DNA of 64,000 nucleotides from Mesorhizobium metallidurans STM 2683 (GTDB taxonomy: Bacteria > Pseudomonadota > Alphaproteobacteria > Rhizobiales > Rhizobiaceae): assembly GCF_000350085.1 (NCBI RefSeq), contig NZ_CAUM01000112.1, positions 30,625 through 94,624 on the forward strand. Reading direction: 5' to 3'. The translations under genes were made by a program, and so were the position numbers. Every line of letters starts with the position of its first letter. The stretch's first letter is position 1. Below are positions 18,922 to 29,210 of the stretch, piece after piece. Under the pieces are notes generated by a model, which did no database searches, was not told where the DNA came from, and saw nothing but the letters and a program-made list of their open reading frames with translations.

Positions 18922-19251
18922 TTACTTCGCCTTTGCGACGATCGATTCGAACGGCTTGTAGGCTTCCTTGGCGAGTTCGGCATAGAGATCGCCGATCTTG
19001 GTGGCTTCGGTGACGAAGGATTCGTAGGACTGCTTGGCGTAGTCGGACTGGATCTCGATCGCCTTCTCCAGCGACTTGGCCGAGACGAGTTTCTCGACTG
19101 CGGCGCTGCCGGCTTCGAAGCTCTTCTTGGTGTATTCGCCCGCTTCGGCTGCAATGGCCTGAGCGCTCTTGGAAAGCGACGCAAAGCTCTTCAAACCGGT
19201 GTCGGCAAACTCTTTGCCGTATTTGCTGAAATCTTCGTAGGTCTGGGTCAT
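18922..19251 (-). CDS. Phasin family protein
   Basis: The 109-residue, helical, alanine- and lysine-rich protein begins MTQTYEDFSKYGKEFADTG and matches the short PF09361-type phasins that coat polyhydroxyalkanoate granules. No signal peptide or cysteine is present. ATG at 19251 has AAGGGA eight bases upstream. It is a single-gene unit with its own terminator, and TGC-rich palindromes lie upstream. Longer frames reaching upstream of 19251 are non-coding. Confidence 0.88.
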   Translation of the reverse strand: MTQTYEDFSKYGKEFADTGLKSFASLSKSAQAIAAEAGEYTKKSFEAGSAAVEKLVSAKSLEKAIEIQSDYAKQSYESFVTEATKIGDLYAELAKEAYKPFESIVAKAK

Positions 19252-19558
19252 TTCCGCATTCCCTTGATGGCGGCCTTTGACGGCCGCCCTGAACGATGGG
19301 CGTCCTATCCGGCCGTGTTGTGCAATGCACGTCAATATATTGTGCGCCGCACAAAAGTCAAGATTTGGCCAACATCGGCGACTCCGCCACACCGGCAGTG
19401 CCTAAGATTCGAATAAAGAGAAGCTCAATCCCGAAGAAAATGGTGAACGCGGCGGTTACCATAAACGGATTGGTAACGCTGGCCGCGTTAGCGTGGCCGG
19501 AAGTGAGGCAGGACCCTTTGCCGCCTCCAGCGCAACAAAAAATTCAAAGGAACTATCG
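19252..19558. promoter_or_regulatory. Divergent region between phasin and carboxypeptidase genes
   Basis: This 307-base gene-free stretch holds two palindromes near the phasin: GTGCAATGCAC at 19320-19330 and TTGTGCG-C-CGCACAA at 19340-19354, with centres 22 bases apart. Nearer the carboxypeptidase it holds GTTACC (19455-19460) and GGTAAC (19472-19477) as an inverted repeat. The first pair resembles the TGC-rich sites bound by PhaR, the regulator of phasin genes in Paracoccus and Ralstonia. I see no gene here. Confidence 0.55.
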
Positions 19559-20944
19559 GTGCGTCAGGCGTTGTCGGGCATTCTTTCCAAATCCGCGTCC
19601 TCTCTGAAAACGATCATGATCCTCGCTTTTGCGATGACATTTGTCGTTGCCGGGGCCGCTTCATCTTATGCGGCCAGGTCCGCCGCCATCGTCATCGACG
19701 CCAAGACCGGCAAGGTGCTTTATTCGTCGGATGCCGACGGCCGGCGCTATCCCGCCTCGCTGACCAAGATGATGACGCTTTACCTGACCTTCGAGGCCAT
19801 GGCGAAGGGCAAGATCGCCAGGAATTCCCCGGTCGTATTCTCGGCACGTGCCGCTGCCGAGCCGCCGACGAAACTCGGCGTCCGGCCCGGCGGGGCGGTC
19901 ACGGTCGAGACTGCGATCCTGTCTATGGTGACCAAGTCGGCAAACGACTCGGCAACGGCGCTCGGCGAGCTCCTCGGCGGCAATGAAGCCAATTTCGCCC
20001 GCATGATGACCGCCAAGGCCCGGGCGCTGGGCATGAAGTCGACCGTTTTCCGCAATGCCAATGGCTTGCCAGACCCCGGTCAGTTCACAACCGCGCGCGA
20101 CATGGCGATGCTCGGCATCGCGCTGAGAGAGCATTATCCCCAGTATTACGGCTATTTCTCGCAGCGCTCGTTCCTTTATGGCCGCAAGCGCATCAACGGC
20201 CATAACCGGCTGCTCGGGCGCATCAAGGGCGTCGATGGCATCAAGACGGGTTACACGCGGGCCTCCGGTTACAATCTCGTCTCCTCGGTCTCCGACGGCG
20301 ATCGCCGCATCGTGGCGGTGGTCATGGGCGGGAATTCGGGCGGCAGCCGCGACAACCAGATGGCCGGGTTGATCAACGCCTACATGCCAAAGGCGTCGTC
20401 GCGCGGCGGCGGCGTGTTGATCGCCAAGGCCGGCGGCGGCAACCCGATTACAGCACTGGCCAAGGTGTTCCTGCCCAAGCACGACGCGCCGACGCCGGAC
20501 GAAAAGCCGGGCAATGATGCCGTTGCCGCTCTTGTCGAGGAAAACGCGCCCATCGTCGAGGAGACTACTCCCGTCGTTCAGACCAGAAAGGTCAAGACGG
20601 TGGCCGTGGCCACAGTGGACGACATAGCGACGGCCCGGGTTGCAGCCGCCTATGCCGAACCGGAGGCGATCGACCCCGTCAATACCGCATCGGTGCCGTC
20701 GGGCTGGGCAATACAGGTCGCTTCTTCGCCCAAACGGTCCGAGGCCCAGGCTTTCCTCGACAAGACGACGAAGCAGGCGCCCGCGGTCCTCGCCGACGCG
20801 TCCGGTTTCACCGTCGCTTTCGACAAGGACGGCGTCACCTACTACCGCGCCAGGTTTGGCGGCTTCGGTTCGAAGAACGCCGCCTGGAAAGCCTGCAGCG
20901 CCCTGAAGAAAAAGAAGATCGAGTGCTACGCCGTCCAGCAATAG
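19559..20944 (+). CDS. D-alanyl-D-alanine carboxypeptidase with SPOR domain
   Basis: The 461-residue penicillin-binding protein has all three serine active-site motifs: S67-L-T-K70, S127-A-N129 and K229-T-G231. An N-terminal hydrophobic export segment covers residues about 17-38. A linker of about 90 residues leads to a C-terminal SPOR domain (WAIQVASSPKRSEAQAFLDK onward), which binds denuded septal peptidoglycan. The enzyme trims the terminal D-Ala of stem peptides in the periplasm, probably at division sites. GTG at 19559 has AAAGGAA six bases upstream and is preferred to an earlier in-frame GTG at 19493. Confidence 0.9.
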   Translation: MRQALSGILSKSASSLKTIMILAFAMTFVVAGAASSYAARSAAIVIDAKTGKVLYSSDADGRRYPASLTKMMTLYLTFEAMAKGKIARNSPVVFSARAAAEPPTKLGVRPGGAVTVETAILSMVTKSANDSATALGELLGGNEANFARMMTAKARALGMKSTVFRNANGLPDPGQFTTARDMAMLGIALREHYPQYYGYFSQRSFLYGRKRINGHNRLLGRIKGVDGIKTGYTRASGYNLVSSVSDGDRRIVAVVMGGNSGGSRDNQMAGLINAYMPKASSRGGGVLIAKAGGGNPITALAKVFLPKHDAPTPDEKPGNDAVAALVEENAPIVEETTPVVQTRKVKTVAVATVDDIATARVAAAYAEPEAIDPVNTASVPSGWAIQVASSPKRSEAQAFLDKTTKQAPAVLADASGFTVAFDKDGVTYYRARFGGFGSKNAAWKACSALKKKKIECYAVQQ

Positions 20945-20989
20945 GCGGTGTGGAAGAACGCCTCCCGGGAAATTCTGCGTCGAAGGAGA

Positions 20990-21688
20990 CTAGTTGTGAT
21001 TGGAGAGCAAGACATCCTTGGCTTCGTTGATCCGCGCCGCAAGGAAAGACGTGCCACCGATATCGGGGTGCAGGCGTTGCATCAGGCGGCGGTGCGCCTT
21101 GCGGACATCCGCCGCGGCGGCCCCCGCTTCAAGACCAAGGATCTTGTAGGCCTCCTCCTTAGTCATGGCGCCCGAACCTGGCGCAACACCCAGCCCTTCG
21201 CCACCATTCGCCTCAGCGTCTTTGCGCCAGACGGGAAATCTGCTGTCAAGATACGTCTCTAGCAATTGGCGGCTCTCCGGGTCGCCGGAAAGCTCGCGGT
21301 AAAGCTGCTGCAATTCCGCAAGCCCCATGGCGCCGAGCATCTTGCCTTCATGGCGACCGGCCAGCACGAGCCCTTCCAGGCCGCCGGTATCGTGATCGAG
21401 CTCCATTTCGAGTGCCGCGGTACGCACCGTCGAATGCTTGCCCGGCGACAGCTTCGCTGGCGGCCGTTTCATCCGCACGGAGCCATACCAGGCGAGCGCC
21501 GCCGACAGGATCAAACCGCCAATGCCCTGGCGTCCGACCAGCAGCACGGCAACCCCGACCAGCGCCAACAAGAGAGGCCCGACCGTCCTCATCCCGCTTG
21601 CGAGTTGCTTAGGGTCGGCGTGGACGAAGACTGTGGCGACGCCGAGAAGCACCAGAACGAGTGCTACAAACAGAATAATCGCGCCCAT
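20990..21688 (-). CDS. Membrane-anchored DnaJ-domain protein
   Basis: The 232-residue protein has two or three N-terminal membrane helices (residues about 3-70), a middle soluble region, and a C-terminal J domain (EEAYKILGLEAGA, then HRRLMQRLHPDIGGTSFLAARINEAK) with the HPD motif that stimulates DnaK. The layout resembles DjlA/Tim14-like co-chaperones. Its ATG overlaps the stop of the upstream vWA-type gene by one base (TAATG), so the two are translationally coupled. Confidence 0.85.
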   Translation of the reverse strand: MGAIILFVALVLVLLGVATVFVHADPKQLASGMRTVGPLLLALVGVAVLLVGRQGIGGLILSAALAWYGSVRMKRPPAKLSPGKHSTVRTAALEMELDHDTGGLEGLVLAGRHEGKMLGAMGLAELQQLYRELSGDPESRQLLETYLDSRFPVWRKDAEANGGEGLGVAPGSGAMTKEEAYKILGLEAGAAAADVRKAHRRLMQRLHPDIGGTSFLAARINEAKDVLLSNHN

Positions 21689-22419
21689 TATTTCCTGCCG
21701 CCCCGCAGATGCTCGATCATCAGCCGGTCTTCCGGCCTGCCTCGGGCTTCCAGTGCTGTCAACCCGCCGGTCGCAAACACGGCGACCGCCGAAAGCAGGC
21801 TGGCCAAGGTCGCGGCGGCCCGCCGATCAAATCGGAACCATGCCCCTTTGGACAGCCGCGCGATTTCCTTGAACGCCTTTTCCGCGCCGGAATCATGACC
21901 CTCCTGAAAGACGAAGACAGGAACGCCATGCAGGCCGAGGCTGCCGGCTTTTGCGGCAAGGTCGTCGACATTTTCTTCCATCGCGTCGCCGATATAGACC
22001 AGCGCATTGACCTTGGATGCCGCCGTCTGTTTCAGGGCATGGACAAGCACCTTGCCGATCTGGGTGTTTCCGCTGCGGCATTCTATCCGCGTCATCAGTT
22101 GCTTCAGAGCGTCTGTGTTGGTCACGAACGCGGATGAACGGCATTCGCCCAGACCGCGAAAATACACCAGTTGAACCTTCAGTGCCCCGGCCTTGCCGAC
22201 GGCGTCGAACATCTCGCCCTGCAGCGCACAGGCGAGATCCCAGGTCGGCTGGCGGCTCATCGTGGCGTCGAGGGAAAGGATCAGCCTGGCTGAACCGGTC
22301 GCGGACGCAGCAAGCGTCCTCGCTCGGCGTACAAAGGCGTCTATTTCGCCGGTGCTCGATTGAGGCTTGACCGGCGCAGGATCGGTCCTTGCGGGCACGG
22401 GCTGCTTCTTGTCGCTCAT
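21688..22419 (-). CDS. von Willebrand factor A-like protein
   Basis: The 243-residue protein has a vWA-type core: RLILSLDATMSRQPTWD near residue 45 corresponds to a degenerate MIDAS DxSxS motif (DATMS). VNALVYIGDAMEENVDDLA and VPVFVFQEGHD follow. Its C-terminus contains a hydrophobic segment (ATLASLLSAVAVFATGG). ATG at 22419 (MSDKKQ) is chosen on sequence grounds; there is no strong ribosome binding site. It is coupled by TAATG to the DnaJ-like membrane gene. The role is unknown; a chaperone-assisted assembly factor is possible. Confidence 0.7.
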   Translation of the reverse strand: MSDKKQPVPARTDPAPVKPQSSTGEIDAFVRRARTLAASATGSARLILSLDATMSRQPTWDLACALQGEMFDAVGKAGALKVQLVYFRGLGECRSSAFVTNTDALKQLMTRIECRSGNTQIGKVLVHALKQTAASKVNALVYIGDAMEENVDDLAAKAGSLGLHGVPVFVFQEGHDSGAEKAFKEIARLSKGAWFRFDRRAAATLASLLSAVAVFATGGLTALEARGRPEDRLMIEHLRGGRK

Positions 22420-22522
22420 GCGATTCAAGATGTGGCGTTGCCGCGCCGCTTGCAAGTCCAACGTGATGGGACTTGCAGTGCCAGCGATCAGGACAATCGG
22501 CCTCCGACCTGGCGCCTACGCG

Positions 22523-22960
22523 TTAGAGCAGGCCGAGGTCGGCGAGCTCGCGCCTGAGTTTCGGCGGTATCTCGAACAGCCCGGCCGTGCCCTTGCCGAG
22601 ATCGGCCGGCGCATCGGAAGGTTTCAGGTAGCGCCAGCCCTGAAAGGCGCGGCGGGGCTGCCAGTCGGTGCGCACGACTTCCGGATCGAGCATAAGATGA
22701 CAACGGCCGATGCCTTCATCGTCGGTGAAGGGCCGGATTTCGGTGATCAACTGGCGGCACTGGACATTGCCTTTGACCACCCAGTAGAGCGACCCGCCAT
22801 CGGTGATTTCAGCGCCGCGGGTCGGCACCATGCGGGTGGTGTGCCAATGTTCGGCCGGCTCCCCGGCGCGCCGCCGCTCGTCAAGACGGAAGGCGATCCA
22901 CTCTTCGAGATCCTCGACGCTGTCGCAACCGACGCAGAGTTTTATGAGATTGAGAGACAT
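22523..22960 (-). CDS. DUF1489 family protein
   Basis: The 145-residue protein (MSLNLIKLCVGCDSVEDLE start, then HTTRMVPTRGAEITDGGSLYWVVKG, and FQGWRYL near the C-terminus) matches the alphaproteobacterial DUF1489 family. The function is unknown; an RNA-related role has only been guessed for such families. No membrane segment is present. Confidence 0.85.
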   Translation of the reverse strand: MSLNLIKLCVGCDSVEDLEEWIAFRLDERRRAGEPAEHWHTTRMVPTRGAEITDGGSLYWVVKGNVQCRQLITEIRPFTDDEGIGRCHLMLDPEVVRTDWQPRRAFQGWRYLKPSDAPADLGKGTAGLFEIPPKLRRELADLGLL

Positions 22961-23071
22961 CGCCTAAGGTTTAGTCCGGCAGGCGAACACGTCAACGGCC
23001 CCGCCCGACTTCTCCACAGTGCCAGTCCCCTGGCGCCCAGCCTGGCGTTCAGTGGGTTTCAAAACGGGCTC

Positions 23072-24475
<1,404 letters not shown>

Positions 24476-24638
24476 GCGCAGCTGTCTCCGTACCGAAACC
24501 TGCATATAGGTATTCCCATGATGTTTCTGCTCTTTTGAAGGTCGCGGCGCAGCACCTGCCGACTTTGTTTGCTCCGGCAGCGACATGGCCGCGTTCAGCC
24601 ATCGAAGCGACCCCTCCGGCTGTGGTAAAAGGCAATGC

Positions 24639-25394
24639 ATGGGCGATTCCTTCCATCTGTCGACGGCCGATTTCGCGGCCCTGGCCTTCTTCCTCATCGT
24701 ATGGGTGCTGCATACGCTTGCCTCCGACGGAAAGCTGTTCAGCCGCGTGTCGCTGACGACGGCAATGAACGCCCAGCGCGAAACCTGGATGCGGACCATG
24801 GCCGAGCGTGAGATCCGCATCGTCGACACCGCCATCATGAGCGGGCTGCAGCAGGGAACCGCCTTCTTCGCTTCCAGTTCGCTGATTGCGCTGGGTGGCT
24901 GTTTTGCCTTGCTTGGCGCTTCCGACCAGGTTGTTGCGGTGCTGAGCGACTTGCCCCTCGGCGAGACAGCGTCGCGCGCGGCCTTCCAGATGAAGGTGTT
25001 CGGCCTGGTGCTGATCCTGGCCTTTGCCTTCTTCAAATTCGGCTGGGCCTACCGGCTGTTCAACTATTGCTCGATCCTGATCGGCGCCGTGCCCATCCCG
25101 CATGGCGAGGCCTCGCGTAACCCGGTGACCGAAATGGCGGTGTGGCGGGCGGCGCGCATGAACATGCTGGCCGGAAAGCACTTCAATTCCGGTCTGCGCG
25201 GCGTGTTCTTCTCGATCGGCTATCTCGGCTGGTTCATCGACCCGATGGTATTCGTGCTGTCGACGCTGCTGCTTCTGGCGGTGCTGGTGCGCCGCCAGTT
25301 CTTTTCCGCCGCGCGGCAGGCGGTTATCGGTCAGCCGCCCGGCCTATCAGCTGGTCCGGGGAAGAGCCGATCGATCCGGCCCGACAGCCAATAG
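24639..25394 (+). CDS. DUF599 family membrane protein
   Basis: The 251-residue protein has several membrane helices (residues about 10-28, 75-100, 125-150 and 200-225) and the conserved region RETWMRTMAEREIRIVDTAIM of DUF599. The function is unknown. ATG at 24639 has AAGG six bases upstream. It is divergent from sdaA with 163 bases between, and its last 64 bases overlap the convergent ydcF-like gene. Confidence 0.85.
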   Translation: MGDSFHLSTADFAALAFFLIVWVLHTLASDGKLFSRVSLTTAMNAQRETWMRTMAEREIRIVDTAIMSGLQQGTAFFASSSLIALGGCFALLGASDQVVAVLSDLPLGETASRAAFQMKVFGLVLILAFAFFKFGWAYRLFNYCSILIGAVPIPHGEASRNPVTEMAVWRAARMNMLAGKHFNSGLRGVFFSIGYLGWFIDPMVFVLSTLLLLAVLVRRQFFSAARQAVIGQPPGLSAGPGKSRSIRPDSQ

Positions 25395-26134
25395 GCCATC
25401 AGCCCGATCCATTCACGAACCGCGGTGGTGGTGACCTCCAGCGCGTTGTAGGGGGGAAATGAGCCGATGCTTTCCGTGCCGGAGGTCATGTAGTCGACAG
25501 GCCACGGAACGGTCGGAAAGCCGGCCTTGTCGAACAGCGCCGTGGCGCGCGGCATGTGGAAGGCGGACGTCACCAGCAGCCAGGTCTCGCCGGGTTTCGG
25601 TGCGACCAGTTGCCTGGTAAAGGCCGCATTCTCATAGGTGTTGCGGGATTTGTTCTCTAGGATCAGCCGATCGGCCGTCACGCCAAGCGCGGTGAGGAGG
25701 CGCGGCCCGGAGTCTGCATCGCCCTCACCTTTGACCACCATTTCAACGGTGCCACCGGAGATGGCGATTTTCGCTGTCGGAAAACGCCGCGCCAGCACGG
25801 CCGCCTGGACGATCCGGTCTCCGGCGCCATTAATTTCATAGCCGCCACGCACGGCATTGATGGCACTCTCCAAACCGCCGCCCAGCACGATGATACCGTC
25901 GACCCTTGCTGGCAGCGGCGGCCTGGGGAAGCGGTCCTCCAGCGGACTGATCATTATTGCGCCGAGTTCCGTCCATGTCGAAAGCACAAGAATGAGAACG
26001 GCAAGGACGCTGCCGGCGGTTGCCAATCCTCGCCGGCCGGACATCGCCGCGACCAGCCCCGCCAGCAGCAGGAAGATCGCAAAATTCAGCGGCTGGACAA
26101 AGAACCAGAGAAATTTGGAAAGATAGAAGAACAT
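25331..26134 (-). CDS. YdcF/ElyC family protein (DUF218)
   Basis: The 267-residue protein has two N-terminal membrane helices (about residues 5-30 and 38-58) and then a DUF218 domain: DGIIVLGGGLES, AKIAISGGTVEM, LENKSRNTYENAAF, WLLVTSAFHMPRA. ElyC and SanA relatives act in envelope and undecaprenyl-lipid metabolism, but a precise reaction is unknown. It overlaps the end of the DUF599 gene tail to tail. Confidence 0.87.
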   Translation of the reverse strand: MFFYLSKFLWFFVQPLNFAIFLLLAGLVAAMSGRRGLATAGSVLAVLILVLSTWTELGAIMISPLEDRFPRPPLPARVDGIIVLGGGLESAINAVRGGYEINGAGDRIVQAAVLARRFPTAKIAISGGTVEMVVKGEGDADSGPRLLTALGVTADRLILENKSRNTYENAAFTRQLVAPKPGETWLLVTSAFHMPRATALFDKAGFPTVPWPVDYMTSGTESIGSFPPYNALEVTTTAVREWIGLMAYWLSGRIDRLFPGPADRPGG

Positions 26135-26149
26135 TCCTCACCCCCACCG

Positions 26150-26345
26150 CAACGGCCCGAAAATCGGAATCGATTTCCGGAAAGCACGGTGCGTAGACCA
26201 AACGTGTTAGAGCGTACTTTGTGCATCCGGATGGATGCATGTCGCTCCAATGCATGCCGCCCAAAAGCGCTTAGCGGTTCTGGTGTAACGGCATGCATAG
26301 ACCGGGGCTAAAGCGCCCCGCATCATTCAAACGCGATGCCTAAAG
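26150..26345. repeat. RIME-like intergenic palindromic element
   Basis: The gap between gatA and the ydcF-like gene is filled with nested palindromes, including GGAATCGATTTCC near 26165 and arms ATGCATGCCG (26250-26259) and CGGCATGCAT (26289-26298). It ends with the CATTCAAACGCGATG stretch. The ATGCATG arms and the TTCAAACGCGA stretch recur at 58790-58891. The arrangement resembles Rhizobium intergenic mosaic elements. Confidence 0.6.
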
Positions 26346-26347
26346 GA

Positions 26348-27913
26348 CTACCACCACTTTTCCGGCTGAAAGCTGCCGGCCGCCTGCTCGATGACATGGG
26401 CGGTCTGGAACAAGGTTTCCTCGTCGAAGGGACGGCCGATAAGCTGCAGGCCGAGTGGCAGGCCCTTGGCGTCGAGGCCGGCCGGTACGGCGATGCCCGG
26501 CAGCCCGGCCATGTTCACCGTCACGGTGAAGATGTCGTTGAGGTACATCTTGACCGGGTCGGCCGCCATGTCCTCGTCCGCGATGCCAAAGGCCGCCGAC
26601 GGTGTCGCAGGGGTCAGAATGACGTCGATGCCCGCCGCGAACACATTCTCGAAATCCCGCTTGATGAGGTTTCTCACCTTCTGCGCCTGCAGATAGTAGG
26701 CGTCGTAATAGCCGGCCGAGAGCACATAGGTGCCGATCATGATGCGGCGCTTGACCTCGCGGCCGAAGCCGGCCGCCCGGGTGTTCTCATACATGTCGAC
26801 AATATCCTTGCCGGGCACGCGCAGCCCATAGCGGACGCCGTCATAGCGGGCGAGGTTCGACGAGGCTTCGGCGGGCGCCACGATATAATAGGCCGGCAAG
26901 GCATATTTCGTGTGCGGCAAGGAAATGTCGACGATCTCGGCGCCGGCATCCTTCAGCCAGGCAATGCCCTTCTGCCACAGCGCCTCGATCTCCTCAGGCA
27001 TGCCGTCGACGCGATACTCCCGGGGAATGCCGACCTTCATGCCCTTGATAGGCTTGCCGATCGCCGCCTCGTAATCGGGCACCGGCCAGTCGACCGATGT
27101 GGTGTCCTTCGGATCGACCGAGGCCATGGATTTGAGCAGGATCGCGGCGTCGCGCACGTCGCGGGCGATCGGCCCGGCCTGGTCGAGCGACGATGCGAAC
27201 GCGACGATGCCCCAGCGCGAGCAGCGGCCATAGGTCGGCTTGATGCCGACCGTGCCGGTGAAGGCGGCGGGCTGGCGGATCGAGCCGCCGGTGTCGGTGG
27301 CGGTGGCGCCGGCGCACAGGAACGCCGAGACCGCCGAGGCCGAACCGCCGGAAGAACCGCCCGGCACGAGCTGGGCATTGTCCAGCGTCTGCGCGGTCCT
27401 GGTGCCTCCGGCCGAGACGAAGCCGCCATCGCCCTGATGCGTGGTCGGCATCACCACCGTGTCAAGGCGCGAACGCCGCCACGGATTGACGACCGGACCA
27501 TAGTAGGACGTCTCGTTGGACGAGCCCATCGCGAATTCGTCCATGTTGAGCTTGCCGAGCATGACGGCGCCATCGGCCCACAGGTTGGTGGTCACGGTCG
27601 ATTCGAAGCGCGGCTTGAACCCGTCCAGCACGTGGCTGCAGGCCTGGGTGTGAATGCCCTCGGTGCCGAACAGATCCTTGATCCCGAGCGGGATGCCTTC
27701 GAGCGAACCGCCCTCGCCCTTGGCCAGTTTCGCGTCCGAGGCCTTGGCCATCTCGCGCGCCTTGTCGTCGGTGACCGCGACATAGGCGTTGAGCGCCGGA
27801 TTGGCCCGCTCGATCGCCGAGAGATAGGCTTCGGTGATCTCGGTCGCGGTGATTTCCTTGGCGCACAGCTTGGCGCGGGCCTGCGAAATCGTCAGTTGCG
27901 TCAGGTCGTTCAT
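26348..27913 (-). CDS. gatA: Asp/Glu-tRNA amidotransferase subunit A
   Basis: The 521-residue amidase-signature enzyme releases ammonia from glutamine to convert Glu-tRNA(Gln) and Asp-tRNA(Asn). The catalytic Lys lies in [12 protein letters not shown], and the Ser-cisSer-Lys triad serines lie in [14 protein letters not shown] and [16 protein letters not shown] at 27913 overlaps the upstream GNAT stop as ATGA. A longer frame to 27946 would run into the GNAT gene. gatB is not in the window, as is common in this group. Confidence 0.97.
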   Translation of the reverse strand: MNDLTQLTISQARAKLCAKEITATEITEAYLSAIERANPALNAYVAVTDDKAREMAKASDAKLAKGEGGSLEGIPLGIKDLFGTEGIHTQACSHVLDGFKPRFESTVTTNLWADGAVMLGKLNMDEFAMGSSNETSYYGPVVNPWRRSRLDTVVMPTTHQGDGGFVSAGGTRTAQTLDNAQLVPGGSSGGSASAVSAFLCAGATATDTGGSIRQPAAFTGTVGIKPTYGRCSRWGIVAFASSLDQAGPIARDVRDAAILLKSMASVDPKDTTSVDWPVPDYEAAIGKPIKGMKVGIPREYRVDGMPEEIEALWQKGIAWLKDAGAEIVDISLPHTKYALPAYYIVAPAEASSNLARYDGVRYGLRVPGKDIVDMYENTRAAGFGREVKRRIMIGTYVLSAGYYDAYYLQAQKVRNLIKRDFENVFAAGIDVILTPATPSAAFGIADEDMAADPVKMYLNDIFTVTVNMAGLPGIAVPAGLDAKGLPLGLQLIGRPFDEETLFQTAHVIEQAAGSFQPEKWW

Positions 27914-28371
27914 CGGGCAAGGCTCTTTTCGTAAAATACCGACCACTCGGTATCAGGGTAATCCAGCACCGGACCGCAGCGCGAGAAACCCGCGCGTTCG
28001 TAAACGGTCCAGGCGGCGGGGTGGCGGTCGCCGGTCTCCAGAACCAGGCGTTTCAGCCCTTCGCTGCGCGCCAGTTCCTCGACCCGCTCGACGATTTTCG
28101 CGCCGATCTTCTGGCCGCGATGTGAGGGCCGCGTATACATGCGCTTGACCTCGCCGATTGCGCCGTCGTGGCGTTTGAGCGCGCCGCAGCCGATGGCAAG
28201 GCCGTTGTCGCGGGCGATGAAGACGGTGGTGGTCCTGTCGGCCATCTGCTCGACGGTCATGTGGTAGCAATGCTCCGGCGGCGTCAGTTCGAGCAGCGTG
28301 GTGTTGAGCTCCTCGACCAGCCCGCGCACATCGTCCTGCAATGGCGTCTCGATGGCGATCTCGATTGCCAT
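27910..28371 (-). CDS. GNAT family N-acetyltransferase
   Basis: The 153-residue acetyltransferase has the acetyl-CoA-binding region [21 protein letters not shown] and the C-terminal [16 protein letters not shown] typical of GNAT enzymes. Its target is unknown. It lies between gatC and gatA: six bases after the gatC stop and overlapping the gatA start by four bases. It is therefore made with the amidotransferase subunits. Confidence 0.9.
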   Translation of the reverse strand: MAIEIAIETPLQDDVRGLVEELNTTLLELTPPEHCYHMTVEQMADRTTTVFIARDNGLAIGCGALKRHDGAIGEVKRMYTRPSHRGQKIGAKIVERVEELARSEGLKRLVLETGDRHPAAWTVYERAGFSRCGPVLDYPDTEWSVFYEKSLAR

Positions 28372-28377
28372 CGGCTG

Positions 28378-28665
28378 CTACTCCACGACCTTCGGAACGA
28401 GGAAGAAATTCTCTTCGGTCGCCGGTGCATTGGCGACAATGTCGGCCGCCTTGTTGCCGTCGGTGACGACGTCCTGGCGTTTCTTCATCTCCATCGGAGT
28501 GACCGAGGTCATCGGCTCGACGCCGGAAACGTCGACCTCGTTCAACTGGTCGACAAAGCCGAGGATGGCGTTCAACTCGCCGGTCATGCGCTCGGCATCC
28601 TCCTCGCTCACCGCAATGCGGGCGAGACGCGCAACGCGCTTCACAGTCTTGACATCAACGGACAT
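28378..28665 (-). CDS. gatC: Asp/Glu-tRNA amidotransferase subunit C
   Basis: The 95-residue product ([17 protein letters not shown], then [21 protein letters not shown], ending FFLVPKVVE) has the standard GatC sequence. GatC stabilises the GatA-GatB complex. ATG at 28665 has GAGGCGAC upstream; an in-frame extension to 28725 is not supported. Confidence 0.96.
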   Translation of the reverse strand: MSVDVKTVKRVARLARIAVSEEDAERMTGELNAILGFVDQLNEVDVSGVEPMTSVTPMEMKKRQDVVTDGNKAADIVANAPATEENFFLVPKVVE

Positions 28666-28755
28666 ATTTGTCGCCTCGGGAAAACCAGGTCGCGCTATAG
28701 CGGCGCTGCGCGTGCCGCGCAACATGCATCATGCCGACAACGCGGCTGCAAGCGT

Positions 28756-29172
28756 CTATGGCAGCGCCACGCCGTCGCAGAGGAAATAGCTGCCGCTGTT
28801 GCCGCTTGCCTCGCTTTCGTCGTCGACGGGCCGGACGGAAACCAGGTCGACCTGCTTCGGGCTCATTTGCGTGACCGATAAAACGTCCGGAAAGAGATAG
28901 CCCGGCTCCTGGCAGATGGCGGTCACCGCCCAGCTCGGTGAACGTGTCGCCTTGGTGATCTCAAGGAATTCGCAATTATATTCGATGCTTTCCAGGCCGC
29001 GGGCCGACAGCACGATGTTGCCGGCCTCGATCACCGTCCGCAGCGTATCCTTCTTGGCTTGAGCGCAAAGATCCTCGGATTGGAGATAGACACCCTCAAT
29101 GAAATCCTCCGCTGCAGGCGCAGGCGACGCCGCAACCAGCATCGAAATGCAAAGAGAGCTCCTCAAAGCCAT
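28756..29172 (-). CDS. Secreted hypothetical protein
   Basis: The 138-residue product has a signal peptide (MALRSSLCISMLVAASPAPAA, cut near residue 21). The mature domain is small, with three or four cysteines (EDLCAQAKK, YNCEFLE, AICQEPG, YFLCDGVA) that could form two disulfides. I do not recognise the family. GGAAT lies eight bases before ATG 29172. It is on the same strand as gatC with a 90-base gap. A frame extending upstream to 30024 runs antisense through another gene and is rejected. Confidence 0.68.
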   Translation of the reverse strand: MALRSSLCISMLVAASPAPAAEDFIEGVYLQSEDLCAQAKKDTLRTVIEAGNIVLSARGLESIEYNCEFLEITKATRSPSWAVTAICQEPGYLFPDVLSVTQMSPKQVDLVSVRPVDDESEASGNSGSYFLCDGVALP

Positions 29173-29210
29173 GTTTTCATTCCGTTTTGGTGTCTTCCAC
29201 CCTGTATCTT

